Assembly (NCBI GenBank): GCA_963763575.1
Contig: CAVXPD010000004.1
Coordinates: 496,001-560,000, forward strand
Reading direction: 5' to 3'
Source: Bog-473 sp963763575
Lineage (GTDB): Bacteria; Actinomycetota; Acidimicrobiia; Acidimicrobiales; RAAP-2
DNA length: 64,000 bases
The position numbers and the translations under genes are program-made. How positions within the stretch are numbered: the first letter of the stretch is position 1; every line of letters begins with the position of its first letter. The notes beneath the pieces are model-generated. The model ran no database searches and was not told the DNA's origin. It was given only the letters and a program-made list of their open reading frames with translations. Of the stretch, positions 8,173 to 18,426 are shown in pieces.

Positions 8173-9987
8173 ATGTCAAGGGGGGGCGGCGGCGTGGGCA
8201 GCGACGTAATCGGCCCCACTGGGGGTAAGCAGGCGAGCGGCGTCATTCAGGTGACTCCCCAAGCGGCGCGAAGCACCGGCCGCGGCGCGTCCGCACCACG
8301 CCGGCTTCCCAAGAACCGCATCCTTGCTCCGATTCCGCGACTCAAGCCCGGGGTCGGGCTCGTCCATGCCGCAACTGCCTTGTTCGCTGGCGTCTTCTTA
8401 CTGGTGCTCGCGAACAGGAATTGGTTCTTCCTCGACGAGTGGGACTTTCTCGTAAACAGGAGCGTTCAGCTCACCGGCACCCACGGGCTCTTCTATCCCC
8501 ACGGCGGCGTGCACTGGTCCACCATTCCCATCCTCGTCTGGAGGGCGATATTCGGCGTCCTCGGTGTGCGCGATTACTGGGCCTACGCACTTCCCACCAT
8601 TTTGGTCCACCTTCTGGCCGCCCACCTCTTGTGGCGGCTCATGCTGCGGCATCACGTCGATCAATGGGTCGCGACCATTCTGGTTGCGAGCTTCATGGTC
8701 ATGGGCGTTGGCTGGCAGGACATGGTCTGGGCCTTTCAGCTCGGCTTCGTCGCCAGTTTCGCCTTCGGCCTGCTCGGGGTGGAGGCGGTCGAGCGCGACA
8801 AGCCTGTCCTCGCGGTCGTGTGGGGGATTTGCTCACTCTTGTGCTCTGGGATGGGCATCCCCATGGTCGTGTGCTGTGGACTGGTGGGCCTGGCCCGGCG
8901 ACGGTACGTGTTGGCGGCGATCTGTACCCTGGTTCCGGCCTTCGTCTTCGGTGTCTGGTGGCTCGCTATTCATCCATCGAGCTCCACGGTGGCGCTTGGT
9001 GCCGGGCACATCGTCTCGTTCATCTGGGTGGGGATTACGGCGTCATTCGCGGGATACCTCCGCGCACCGCGCGTCGTCGGCGACCTGATCGCCATTGCCC
9101 TCGCCGGAGTCGCGATCTGGCGACGGAACGTGCCGGCCGCCCTGGCAGCCGCGACGCTCGTCGTCTTCGTGTTCGTCGCCACCGGACGAACCGTCTTCGG
9201 AATCGAGGAAGCGACCGCATCGCGCTACTCGTATTTCGCGGTGGGCTTGGCGCTTCCGTTGATCGGTCAGGTGCTCACTGCCATTTCCCGTTCTCCTCAG
9301 GTCCGCACCGCCCTACTGATAGCTCTCGGCGTGGTCGTGGTCCTCAACGCGTCGGAGCTGTACGACCAGAACACATCGTGGGTGCAACTGACACAAGCCG
9401 GTCATCAGCAGTTCGACGATGCCGCTTACCTGGTGGATCACGGAGCGAGGTTCGAACCGCAGGCGGTCGTGTACAACGGTCTCGGTGTGGGCGACAGCGT
9501 CAGCGCGGCTCAGCTCACAGAGCTGGTCCGCCACGGACAGGTTGACATTCCGACGAGTCCAGGGAACCTCACCGCTGAGCGGACCAGACTGAGCGTGTAC
9601 GCGTCGCCCCATCCAGGGAGTGCGACTCGGCTGACCTTTATCGCGCCACAGTACGGCAGCACCCAACGCTGCGTAACCCTGGCGACAACGTCGACGCTCT
9701 CATTCATAGAGCACAACCATCACCCTCTGCCGCCTCACCCCGTCCCGTACGTCACCGTCCACCTCACAACCGGTGGGGGGGCCATACGGACGAGTCCCGT
9801 GCCGGGATTAAACGCGCTGTTTGCGTCCTCGGGCCCGACCTTCCTCACGATCTATCTTGGCGGTCTCTTCGGTACCGTCACCACGGCGTTCGAAGACAAC
9901 GGCGATCACTGGCTCACCCTTCCGTCTGGTGGATATACCGACGCGATCCTGCGGCCCGGTGGTGCCCCGGTCACCGTGTGTCAATGA
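8173..9987 (+). CDS. Multi-pass membrane protein, probable GT-C-type glycosyltransferase
   Basis: About 604 residues. It has roughly ten transmembrane helices in the first 390 residues, then an extracytoplasmic C-terminal domain of about 200 residues. After the first helix comes FFLDEWDFL. An acidic motif in the first external loop is the hallmark of GT-C polyprenyl-phosphate-sugar transferases, so a role in surface glycan assembly is likely but the substrate is unknown. The protein at 10348-12099 has the same layout. Start is uncertain: ATG 8173 or GTG 8194, which follows a G-rich ribosome-like site; an ATG-less upstream extension looks non-coding. Confidence 0.72.
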   Translation: MSRGGGGVGSDVIGPTGGKQASGVIQVTPQAARSTGRGASAPRRLPKNRILAPIPRLKPGVGLVHAATALFAGVFLLVLANRNWFFLDEWDFLVNRSVQLTGTHGLFYPHGGVHWSTIPILVWRAIFGVLGVRDYWAYALPTILVHLLAAHLLWRLMLRHHVDQWVATILVASFMVMGVGWQDMVWAFQLGFVASFAFGLLGVEAVERDKPVLAVVWGICSLLCSGMGIPMVVCCGLVGLARRRYVLAAICTLVPAFVFGVWWLAIHPSSSTVALGAGHIVSFIWVGITASFAGYLRAPRVVGDLIAIALAGVAIWRRNVPAALAAATLVVFVFVATGRTVFGIEEATASRYSYFAVGLALPLIGQVLTAISRSPQVRTALLIALGVVVVLNASELYDQNTSWVQLTQAGHQQFDDAAYLVDHGARFEPQAVVYNGLGVGDSVSAAQLTELVRHGQVDIPTSPGNLTAERTRLSVYASPHPGSATRLTFIAPQYGSTQRCVTLATTSTLSFIEHNHHPLPPHPVPYVTVHLTTGGGAIRTSPVPGLNALFASSGPTFLTIYLGGLFGTVTTAFEDNGDHWLTLPSGGYTDAILRPGGAPVTVCQ

Positions 9988-10020
9988 CGGTGAGGGCGTT
10001 AGTCTGAACTAGCTTCGCCG

Positions 10021-10039
10021 TTGGAAGGCCCTGTTCCAA
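10021..10039. other. Short inverted repeat upstream of tRNA-Arg
   Basis: TTGGAA and TTCCAA form a perfect 6-bp stem around a 7-nt loop, between the membrane-protein stop at 9987 and the tRNA start. There is no T-run, so it is not a convincing intrinsic terminator. It could be a processing or pausing structure. Confidence 0.3.
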
Positions 10040-10046
10040 GGTCCTG

Positions 10047-10119
10047 GCCCCCGTAGCTCAGGGGATAGAGCAACGGTTTCCTAAACCGTGTGTCGCACGT
10101 TCGAATCGTGCCGGGGGCG
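10047..10119 (+). tRNA. tRNA-Arg (anticodon CCT)
   Basis: The cloverleaf can be drawn by hand. The acceptor stem GCCCCCG pairs with CGGGGGC (10112-10118). The D arm is GCTC...GAGC, the anticodon stem ACGGT/ACCGT holds the loop TTCCTAA (anticodon CCT), and the T arm GCACG/CGTGC holds the loop TTCGAAT. The discriminator is G10119. CCA is not encoded. It decodes AGG arginine codons. The last seven nucleotides of the tRNA begin a tandem duplication that continues downstream. Confidence 0.96.
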
Positions 10120-10140
10120 CTCGCAAGGGGGCGCTCGCAA
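10113..10140 (+). repeat. 14-bp tandem duplication at tRNA 3' end
   Basis: The unit GGGGGCGCTCGCAA occurs twice back to back (10113-10126 and 10127-10140). The first copy contains the last seven bases of the tRNA. No integrase or mobile gene is nearby, so slippage duplication is as likely as an attachment-site scar. Confidence 0.85.
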
Positions 10141-10141
10141 G

Positions 10142-10206
10142 CTGTCAGTTCAAACCTGTGCTGTCAGTTCAAACTATGAGCTGTCAGTTCAAACAGTCAG
10201 TTCAAA
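10142..10206 (+). repeat. Four direct repeats of GTCAGTTCAAA downstream of tRNA
   Basis: Copies lie at 10144-10154, 10163-10173, 10183-10193 and 10196-10206. The first three extend to CTGTCAGTTCAAAC, and successive starts are 19, 20 and 13 nt apart. They sit between the tRNA and the next membrane-protein gene, with no coding sequence around them. They could be binding sites for a regulator of the downstream gene or a small tandem-repeat expansion; the sequence does not decide. Confidence 0.75.
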
Positions 10207-10347
10207 GGCGATATCTGGCGAATCGGGCTGCTTCCGGGCAGAGCCGTTTGGGAACCCGGTTCGGCGCTCGGTGAGGATTCACTGCCATACTCTGCGGCGT
10301 CCGGGAGGGTATCCCTGGTTGTCGGCGGCGGAGGGCAAGACTCAGGA

Positions 10348-12099
10348 ATGCAGACCAAACTCGGCGAGCGAGGGATGAAGGAGCCCACCACGCTCGAAGC
10401 TGGCGATGACGCCACGGTTGCGAGTCGTCCGCTCCTCACGATCCTGGGCGTTCTCGGGTTTTCGATCCCGATCGCTCTCTATGTGTGGCTCACGGCGAGG
10501 GACTCGCTCGACGTGCTCCGGGCGGACCAGTGGTACGACGTCCAATTGATCCAGCACTCGTTCAACGGGACCCTGAGCCTCAGCCTGTTGTGGGCTCAGC
10601 ACAGTGACAATCGGATCTTCTTTCAGAACCTCGTCACTCTTCTCGTCGCGCACCTGGCCCACTTCAACGTGCTCGTCCAGGTCTACTTCGATGTCGTCCT
10701 CCTGGTCGGAGCGACGGCGCTCTTCGTGGCGGCACATCGGCGCCGCTCACCGTCGACGGCGTGGATCTGGTACTGCCCCGTGGCCATCGTCATGTTCTCG
10801 CTGGCGCAGTACGGAGACACCCTCTATGGCTTCCAGGTCGGCTGGTATCTCGTCTTGATCATGGTTGGTGTCGTGATCTTCTTGGTGGATCGCCCCGCTC
10901 TCACGTGGATCGTGCTTGTCGGGGGCATAGCCGCCGGTGTCGTCGCCAGCTACTCGTCCCTCCAGGGGCTCTTCGTGTGGCCCGTCGGTCTCGCCCTCCT
11001 GCTCCAAAGAGCCCGTCCGAAACCTTTCGTGTTCGCTTGGATCACCGCGGGCGCACTGACGACGGCCTTGTACTTCTACAACTGGAATTCCCGACAGTCG
11101 GGCGGAAACATAAGCTTTGCTCTCCATCACCCCGTCGAGTTCCTGAGGTTCTACGTCTTCGCCCTGGGCGACATCGTCGGCGCCAACATCTCGAACTCCC
11201 CGACCACTGGACAGTACGCCGTCTTCGTCTTCGGGCTCGTGGTCTTGGCCGCCGGGATCTGGGCAATCATCTCGTCAGGTCTCCGCGTGGATGTGTCGAG
11301 TGGTCGACCCATCGGTGTCGCGCTGGTCTGGACGGGGCTGCTCTTCGCCGGGGCGATCGCCGGCGGTCGGGCCTCTGATGGACTCAACGGCGCGGGCACA
11401 TCGCGCTACGTGACCTTCGATCTACTCGTCGTAGCCGGTTCCTACCTGGTCGCGGTGGACCGGTTCGCACACCCAGGTACCGCGGAATCGCAGAGGTCAC
11501 GGCTTCCCGTTGTCGTGCCCGCCGTGGTGGTCACTCTGGTCATCGGCGTCCTGGCCATCTTCGGCACCGTGAATGGCATCGCGGGCGCCGACGGGGCTCG
11601 AAACTACGAAGCGGCGAATGGGGTCATTACGGTCCATGTCGACCAGGCTCCCGACGGACTGGTTGAGAGCCAGCTGGGTGCAGGCGATCAAGCGGCGGGG
11701 TTCATCCGCAAAATGGTGGGCTTCACCCGTTCCCATCATCTCGCACTGTTTTCGACCAGCGAGGCCGCCGACTACGCCCGCCAGCAGCTACCGATCAATC
11801 ACACGCGGCCGACGACCGTGGTGGCAAAACCGACGCGAGGCCAGGTCTTGCACGGCGCAGAGTTCCTGCTTGCCGGAGCTTCGGATGAGTACGGGGTCAC
11901 CAAAGTGCAGTTCGAGCAGCGCGTGGGCCAAGCGGGATCCAAAGTGATCAGCCAAGCGTCGAGAGTCCCCTTCGGCTGGCTCGGTGCCTGGAACACTCAT
12001 TCGGTTCCAAACGGGGAGTACTTCCTTCGCAGCGTCGCCTTCGCCTCCGGCGGGCTTCACGGAACGAGCCCATGGGTGGCCGTAGAAGTCGACAATTGA
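10348..12099 (+). CDS. Multi-pass membrane protein, probable GT-C-type glycosyltransferase (second copy)
   Basis: 583 residues. The first ~380 hold about ten hydrophobic helices, and the last ~170 form a soluble domain ending in an Ig-like segment (VRSVAF... and GTSPWVAVEV). In the first external loop, LRADQWYDV matches the position of LDEWDFL in the protein at 8173-9987, and overall layout is shared, so the two are distant paralogues. I infer sugar transfer from a lipid carrier at the outer face of the membrane. ATG 10348 is used; ATG 10375 is an alternative. The short direct repeats lie just upstream. Confidence 0.75.
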   Translation: MQTKLGERGMKEPTTLEAGDDATVASRPLLTILGVLGFSIPIALYVWLTARDSLDVLRADQWYDVQLIQHSFNGTLSLSLLWAQHSDNRIFFQNLVTLLVAHLAHFNVLVQVYFDVVLLVGATALFVAAHRRRSPSTAWIWYCPVAIVMFSLAQYGDTLYGFQVGWYLVLIMVGVVIFLVDRPALTWIVLVGGIAAGVVASYSSLQGLFVWPVGLALLLQRARPKPFVFAWITAGALTTALYFYNWNSRQSGGNISFALHHPVEFLRFYVFALGDIVGANISNSPTTGQYAVFVFGLVVLAAGIWAIISSGLRVDVSSGRPIGVALVWTGLLFAGAIAGGRASDGLNGAGTSRYVTFDLLVVAGSYLVAVDRFAHPGTAESQRSRLPVVVPAVVVTLVIGVLAIFGTVNGIAGADGARNYEAANGVITVHVDQAPDGLVESQLGAGDQAAGFIRKMVGFTRSHHLALFSTSEAADYARQQLPINHTRPTTVVAKPTRGQVLHGAEFLLAGASDEYGVTKVQFEQRVGQAGSKVISQASRVPFGWLGAWNTHSVPNGEYFLRSVAFASGGLHGTSPWVAVEVDN

Positions 12100-12115
12100 C
12101 TCCAGCCGGGAGCTT

Positions 12116-12141
12116 GATCCTCGGTCCGCGAACTTAGGATC
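12116..12141. terminator. Weak inverted repeat between convergent genes
   Basis: GATCCT and AGGATC form a perfect 6-bp stem with a 14-nt loop in the 87-nt gap between the membrane-protein stop and the adenylate kinase stop. Position suits a bidirectional terminator, but there is no strong T-run on either side. Confidence 0.3.
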
Positions 12142-12186
12142 GTTGCTTTGGCGCTGATACCTAGCCCACCTCTGACGCCACACCTT

Positions 12187-12783
12187 TTAGTTTGTCTCCG
12201 ACTGGTTCCTTGAAGAAGTCAACACACGATCGAGTTGGATTCGGATTCGTCGTGTCACGGCGTCAACGTCGCCGGTGCCATCGACCGTGACCAGGATTCC
12301 GCGTTGACGGTAGAAACCTAGAAGTTCGCCCGCCGCCCGGTCGTAGTCATCAATTCGATAGAGGACGGTTCTGAGCGGGTCATCGGACCGCGGGGAGTCA
12401 ACAGCGCGCCGACGAACGCGGTTCACCAGCTCCTCGCGGGGAACCTGCAGCTCGACCGCCGCATCCAAAGGGAGTCCGGCTGCCACGGTCCATTCCTCGG
12501 TGGCGACCGCCTGGGACACGGTGCGAGGAAACCCGTCGAGGACAAACCCGCCGGCAGTCTCCGAAAGATGGTTGAAGATCACGGCTTCCACGATCGTGTC
12601 GTCGACGAGCTCGCCTCTTACGAGCTGCTCCGCAACGAGTTTTCCCGTCGGCGTCTGGCGCGCGACTTCGGATCGGAGGAGCTCACCGGAGGAGATGTGG
12701 GGCACGCCGTATATCTCGGCGATCCGTGTGCTTTGGGTTCCCTTTCCCGCACCCGGCGGTGCGATCAAGACGACACGCAGCAT
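12187..12783 (-). CDS. adk: Adenylate kinase-like nucleoside monophosphate kinase
   Basis: 198 residues of a short-LID adenylate kinase. The P-loop reads APPGAGKGTQ, with Ala where the family usually has Gly at its first position. HISSGELLR, GFVLDGFPRT and RSDDPLRTVLYRIDDY follow in the expected order. It should interconvert AMP, ADP and ATP. The usual actinobacterial adk lies beside secY in the ribosomal protein operon; here it stands alone next to glycan-type genes, so it may be a second, divergent copy. It is convergent with the membrane-protein gene and divergent from a gene remnant. Confidence 0.85.
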   Translation of the reverse strand: MLRVVLIAPPGAGKGTQSTRIAEIYGVPHISSGELLRSEVARQTPTGKLVAEQLVRGELVDDTIVEAVIFNHLSETAGGFVLDGFPRTVSQAVATEEWTVAAGLPLDAAVELQVPREELVNRVRRRAVDSPRSDDPLRTVLYRIDDYDRAAGELLGFYRQRGILVTVDGTGDVDAVTRRIRIQLDRVLTSSRNQSETN

Positions 12784-12867
12784 TGGCGAGGCTCTAGCTC
12801 AGCTCGCAGTTGCTGTTTGGGCGGCCTCGCTCACCCGACTGACCTGACGGAGCACGGCTGACACACT

Positions 12868-13170
12868 ATGCGGTTTCGTGACGGTATCGCCGTGGTCATC
12901 TGTGCTGGAGGGGAGGCTCAGGGATCGAAACCAAACTCAAACGAGACCTGGAGAAATCACATCTCTTTGCGCTGCAACCTGTCGATGACGGCACAATCTG
13001 GACGCTCGTCCGTTCTTCAGGATTCTGGCCGTTCGCAAACGAGAACCGAGTTGAGCGCCACGAATGAGCAGAACGAACAGATGCGGGCGTCCACGAGTTG
13101 GAGGATCACTCGCCCGCTCCGCGGTCTGGGCTCGCTGCGCAACTGTTCGCAGGAACCGCCGCTCCGCTGA
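12868..13170 (+). pseudogene. Remnant of a glycan-associated gene (3' end), frameshifted
   Basis: Two reading frames carry protein-like sequence. One (12921-13067) reads KRDLEKSHLFALQPVDDG and ends ENRVERHE before a stop at 13065. The other (to 13170) reads EQNEQMRASTSWRITRPLR, a C-terminal motif common in sugar methyltransferases and glycosyltransferases. Removing one T near 13065 joins them as a coiled-coil tail. A second shift near 12921 may link an upstream segment starting at ATG 12868. No catalytic domain remains, so this is a 5'-truncated, frameshifted remnant. Which enzyme it came from is uncertain. Confidence 0.5.
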
Positions 13171-13177
13171 GGGGACC

Positions 13178-15229
13178 TCAAGAGAGGCCCTTGGCCGCGG
13201 CGATGATCTGCGGGACCAACCACCGGGCCACCCAGAGCGCTCCCGTCGAGGTGTAGTGGAGGCCATCGGGCCGGACTGCGTCAACGGCGGTGGCGGAGGT
13301 CGAGCCCTGGCCGTCCAGCACGAAGGGGCAGGGCGGACCCGCGGGGCAGACCCGGGCGGACAGGTCGACGACCGCGACCCGTTGGGGGTGCTGCGCGCTG
13401 ACCTCTCGAAGCAGCGCGTTCATTCTTTCGTAGTCCACGTCGGTGGGGGTGACCGCGGTGCCGCTCTGAATCGGCGGGGGTTCCTCCAAGAGGACGACTC
13501 GTGAGCCCGCGTCGATGAACTGGTTCGTCCGGTTGTCCATCCGCCGCAACATCACCGAATGCCACGCTGCCGTTCCCGGTTCGAGCGTCGTGGTCCCCGC
13601 ACGGTTGCCGACCACAATTCCACGGCTCTCGTCCGTGCTCCCCCAGACGACCAGCTGCGGGTGGTACCGGGTGATAGCAGCGGACTCGGCATTGTTGGCC
13701 TCGTCTTGGCACCCCGCGGTGTACGCCTCGATGTTGGCCCCTCCTACCGTGTAAAACGGCGTGATTTGTCCGCTGACTATCCCACAGCCAACGACGGCTC
13801 CGTTGTGGATCTGAAGTCCGTACGACGGCCCGACGGCGTCCAGTCCCGGGAGCAGCGTGCACGACGTGGAGTCCCCCACCACGACGACGGACCGGTCCAG
13901 CGAAACCGTGCTGGGCGGCACCGGCCGGCTGGCATCGTACGAAGACGCGAGGTGGGCGACCTCGGACGGCCGTGGGGAGGGGCAAACCGAGCGGGAGGCA
14001 ACCGTGGCGATGCTTCCGAGGTCCAGCTGTGGGCGCTGCTGCTCCGAGGACGTGACGACCACGGTGACGCCGATCAGCACCAGCCCGAGTGCGATGCTCA
14101 GCCATCGATGATGCGTCAGGAGCCTCGCGTGGCGTACGGGGTTCTCCAAGAGCAGATAGGTGAGCGTGGCCAGCCCGGTCGCCAGCAGGAGCAGCCACAC
14201 GTTGTCCCAGACCGGCAGCGTCGTCGCGCCGCGACTCTGCGCCGCAATCACGAGAATCGGCCAGTGCCAGAGATACAGAGAATACGAGATGAGGCCGACG
14301 ACCTGGAACGGGCGTCGCCGCAGGAGGGATTCGGCGCCCCAGAGCGGCTGCGCGGCGCCGCCCGCGATGACGAGCCCGGCACCGGCGACCGGGATCGCCA
14401 CCAAGGCACCGGGGTAGACACTGGTGGAGGTCAGCGTCAGGTCGGCCGACGCGATGGCGGCGATCCCGACCCAGCTGGCGAGGGCGGCGAGGGGACGCGG
14501 AATCCGCTGGAGCCGGTCGCCGCCGACCGCCACCAGGGCGCCGAGCGCCAGCTCCCATGCGCGGGTGAAGGGGGAGAAGAACGCGCTCGATGCGTTCGCC
14601 GGCGTGAGGACCACGGAATAGGCGAAGGACGCACCGATCACGGCGACGAGCACCAGGGCCAGGCGGGTGCGCGAGTTGAGGCGTTTGGCGCCACGGACGG
14701 ACAGCACGAAGACGGCGGGGTAGACGATGTAGAACTGCTCCTCGACCGCGAGCGACCAGTAGTTCTGCAGGGCGGACGGTGGGCGTAGCGACGCGAGATA
14801 GTTCGTGGACGTCGCGGCAAAGTGGAAGTTGGCGAGGAAAACCGCCGCCCACTGCCCGTCAACTGCCGTGGTATGCCCGCTCAGCGACCCCAGGTAGTGG
14901 TATGCCGCCACGACGGTGACGATGATGACGAGCGTCGCGGCGGGGATGATCCGCCGTGCCCTCCGTCCGTAGAAGCTCGGGATCGACGTCCGTCCCGACC
15001 GGGCGCGTTCCCTGAGCAGGACCCCGGTGATGACGTAGCCCGAGATCACGAAGAAGACGTCCACGCCGACGTAACCGCCACCGAACCCCGGGACACCGGC
15101 ATGGAACAGGACGACCAGGAGGATCGCGACCGCCCGGAGACCCTGGATGTCGGGACGGAAGCGACGTTCGCCTGCGGGCGGCCCTTCGGTGCCCGGAGGT
15201 TGCTTTACGGGCTGTGGTGCCAGCGACAT
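13178..15229 (-). CDS. OafA/YrhL-type acyltransferase fused to SGNH domain
   Basis: 683 residues. Residues 25-395 form an acyltransferase-3 membrane domain with about ten helices, the start motif RPDIQGLRAV and catalytic-type His43 in LFHAG. After a last helix (about 377-393) the exported C-terminal SGNH hydrolase-like domain carries Ser454 in VVGDST and the Asp655/His658 pair in RPDGLHYT. This fusion O-acetylates surface polysaccharides, with the SGNH domain completing transfer outside the membrane. ATG 15229 is used; an upstream in-frame extension is antisense to the S-adenosylhomocysteinase gene and is rejected. Confidence 0.92.
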   Translation of the reverse strand: MSLAPQPVKQPPGTEGPPAGERRFRPDIQGLRAVAILLVVLFHAGVPGFGGGYVGVDVFFVISGYVITGVLLRERARSGRTSIPSFYGRRARRIIPAATLVIIVTVVAAYHYLGSLSGHTTAVDGQWAAVFLANFHFAATSTNYLASLRPPSALQNYWSLAVEEQFYIVYPAVFVLSVRGAKRLNSRTRLALVLVAVIGASFAYSVVLTPANASSAFFSPFTRAWELALGALVAVGGDRLQRIPRPLAALASWVGIAAIASADLTLTSTSVYPGALVAIPVAGAGLVIAGGAAQPLWGAESLLRRRPFQVVGLISYSLYLWHWPILVIAAQSRGATTLPVWDNVWLLLLATGLATLTYLLLENPVRHARLLTHHRWLSIALGLVLIGVTVVVTSSEQQRPQLDLGSIATVASRSVCPSPRPSEVAHLASSYDASRPVPPSTVSLDRSVVVVGDSTSCTLLPGLDAVGPSYGLQIHNGAVVGCGIVSGQITPFYTVGGANIEAYTAGCQDEANNAESAAITRYHPQLVVWGSTDESRGIVVGNRAGTTTLEPGTAAWHSVMLRRMDNRTNQFIDAGSRVVLLEEPPPIQSGTAVTPTDVDYERMNALLREVSAQHPQRVAVVDLSARVCPAGPPCPFVLDGQGSTSATAVDAVRPDGLHYTSTGALWVARWLVPQIIAAAKGLS

Positions 15230-15512
15230 CAGCGCGCCCCTGAGTGACCCTACGGGTGCCCAGGACCCGTTGACCGCTCCTCGCCGCTCGCCCCCACGTG
15301 TCGACCATAGCCCTGGACGAAACCAGGCCTCCGGGGCAGCGCTCCACCGTCGAGAGTGTGTTCGCCACCCCGATTGTGGCCTATTGTTCTGGTTGGGTAC
15401 ACGGCCTCCGGCAGAGGTCGGAGCACGTGCGTTGCGCTTTCGCCGTTTAGGCCCGCCGCAATTTTGCGCGCCTGCGCACGCCAGATCCGACCCACGACCC
15501 AAAGGAGTTGTC

Positions 15513-16967
<1,455 letters not shown>

Positions 16968-16989
16968 CGTGCCGCGGGGCCCGAGAGGG

Positions 16990-17694
16990 TCAGTCCAGCG
17001 AGGCGGTGGCGATCACCTTCCCGCTGGGCGACACGATCTGGGCGGTCCGGAGGTCCTTCGGGTCGACGTGCAGCGGGGCGAGCCACGCGCCGTAGCCGTT
17101 CTTGGCTGTGAACGTCCCGACCAAGTGGGTCACTCCGTCCTTGGTCACCACGACGCAATTCACCGTTCCCTGGACGCCCGAGTCGGCCAGCATCATGGAC
17201 ATCCACGGCTGCGCGCCCGCGTGCGTGACGACCCGGCCCAAGTTCTCTCCGTTCCCCACGAGAGTGGCGACCGCGACCTGACGGGTTGGCCCCGCCGCGT
17301 TCTGGGCCGGCGGCGAGGGCGACGACAGTGCGACCGTCAGCCCCACAGCCAGGGCGACGACCGCGGCCGCGGCTGCCAGCACGGCGGGCATCCAGCGGCG
17401 AGGGCGCCCTCGGCGACCTCGGGTCCGGACGTCGGCCACGCCCATCCGATCGAAGAGACGCACCTCGAAGCCCATGGGTGGTTCGACCTCCGGCGCGACC
17501 TGCACGACCGCATCGGCGGCGCGCGACAGCTGTTCGAGCTCCTCGGCACAGCGCGGACAGGATTCCACGTGGGAGAGGGCCCGTACCCGCTCACGGCCCG
17601 TCAGGACTCCGAGCGCGAGCTCCGGCAGATCGGCGGCATAAGGGTGGCGGCCACGTGCTCCCCCGTCTCCCTCGTCTCTCACTTCATCGTTCAT
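16990..17694 (-). CDS. Zinc-type anti-sigma factor (RskA-like)
   Basis: 234 residues, single-pass membrane protein. An N-terminal anti-sigma zinc-binding motif has His42, Cys46 and Cys49 (HVESCPRC). A transmembrane helix lies at about 103-125, and the extracytoplasmic domain resembles the RskA C-terminal domain. It should hold the ECF sigma factor encoded just upstream, with which it overlaps by 11 nt, and release it after an external or redox signal. Convergent with ahcY. Confidence 0.9.
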   Translation of the reverse strand: MNDEVRDEGDGGARGRHPYAADLPELALGVLTGRERVRALSHVESCPRCAEELEQLSRAADAVVQVAPEVEPPMGFEVRLFDRMGVADVRTRGRRGRPRRWMPAVLAAAAAVVALAVGLTVALSSPSPPAQNAAGPTRQVAVATLVGNGENLGRVVTHAGAQPWMSMMLADSGVQGTVNCVVVTKDGVTHLVGTFTAKNGYGAWLAPLHVDPKDLRTAQIVSPSGKVIATASLD

Positions 17695-18274
17695 CGCTCA
17701 CCCCCTCCGGTTCTTCGACCGCCGCGCGCAACCGGATGAGCGCGGTCCGGATGCGGGTCTTCGCGGTGCCGAGGGGGATGCCTTCGGACTCGCTGATCTC
17801 GAGCGCGGTGCGGCCGTACACAGCGGCCAGGACGACGGCGCGTCGCTGCTCAGGCGGGAGCGTGTCGAGGCCGCGGCGCACGATCTCGCGTACGTCGGCG
17901 CGGCGCGGAGCGTCCTCGGGATCGTACTCGTTGCTCTGGAGAGCGGCGGCCACGAAGTCGTCGGGGTCGGTCGGCACGGCGCGGCGCAGCCGCAGCGCGT
18001 CGATCGTCAGGTTGCGGGTAATGGTGAGCACCCACGAGGCGACCGAGCCCCTCCGGGGGTCGAACACCGGCGCGTGCTTCCACACACGGATCATGGCCTC
18101 CTGCGAGACGTCTTCGGCCACGCCTGCATCTCCGGTCATGGAGTAGGCGAGGCCGAAGATGCGGCGCTGGTAGCGCCGGACGAACTTGACGGCGGCCGCC
18201 TGATCCCCCACGGCCATGCCGGCGAGGAGCCCCTCGTCAGAGAGCTCACCTTTTGCCACATCCAATTCTCGCAT
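17684..18274 (-). CDS. ECF-type RNA polymerase sigma factor
   Basis: 196 residues with region 2 (YQRRIFGLAYSMTGD through EDVSQEAMIRVWKHAP) and region 4 (LPPEQRRAVVLAAVYGRTALEIS... GTAKTRIRTALIRLR). This is the SigK/group ECF19-like layout that pairs with RskA-type anti-sigma factors, as seen directly downstream. ATG 18274 is used; a longer in-frame extension upstream is Arg/Pro-rich and overlaps the next gene. Start of the two-gene sigma/anti-sigma operon, which is probably autoregulated, as is usual for the class. Confidence 0.93.
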   Translation of the reverse strand: MRELDVAKGELSDEGLLAGMAVGDQAAAVKFVRRYQRRIFGLAYSMTGDAGVAEDVSQEAMIRVWKHAPVFDPRRGSVASWVLTITRNLTIDALRLRRAVPTDPDDFVAAALQSNEYDPEDAPRRADVREIVRRGLDTLPPEQRRAVVLAAVYGRTALEISESEGIPLGTAKTRIRTALIRLRAAVEEPEGVSDER

Positions 18275-18426
18275 CACCTGGGTGTACGGGCGGTGGCGCC
18301 CCGGGGATTCCCCTATGCCCTGCTGGGAGGAGCAATCCCCCGACCCGGCCGGACCGTATCCCCGCCGTGCAGGTCGCCGCCCCCGAGATCCACCACCAAG
18401 CGCGCCGTCGGATGCATCCTGGGCAG

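Noticed and set aside
15230..15512. S-adenosylhomocysteine riboswitch in the ahcY leader
   Set aside because: The GC-rich leader does not show the conserved core sequences of SAH or SAM riboswitches in correct order.
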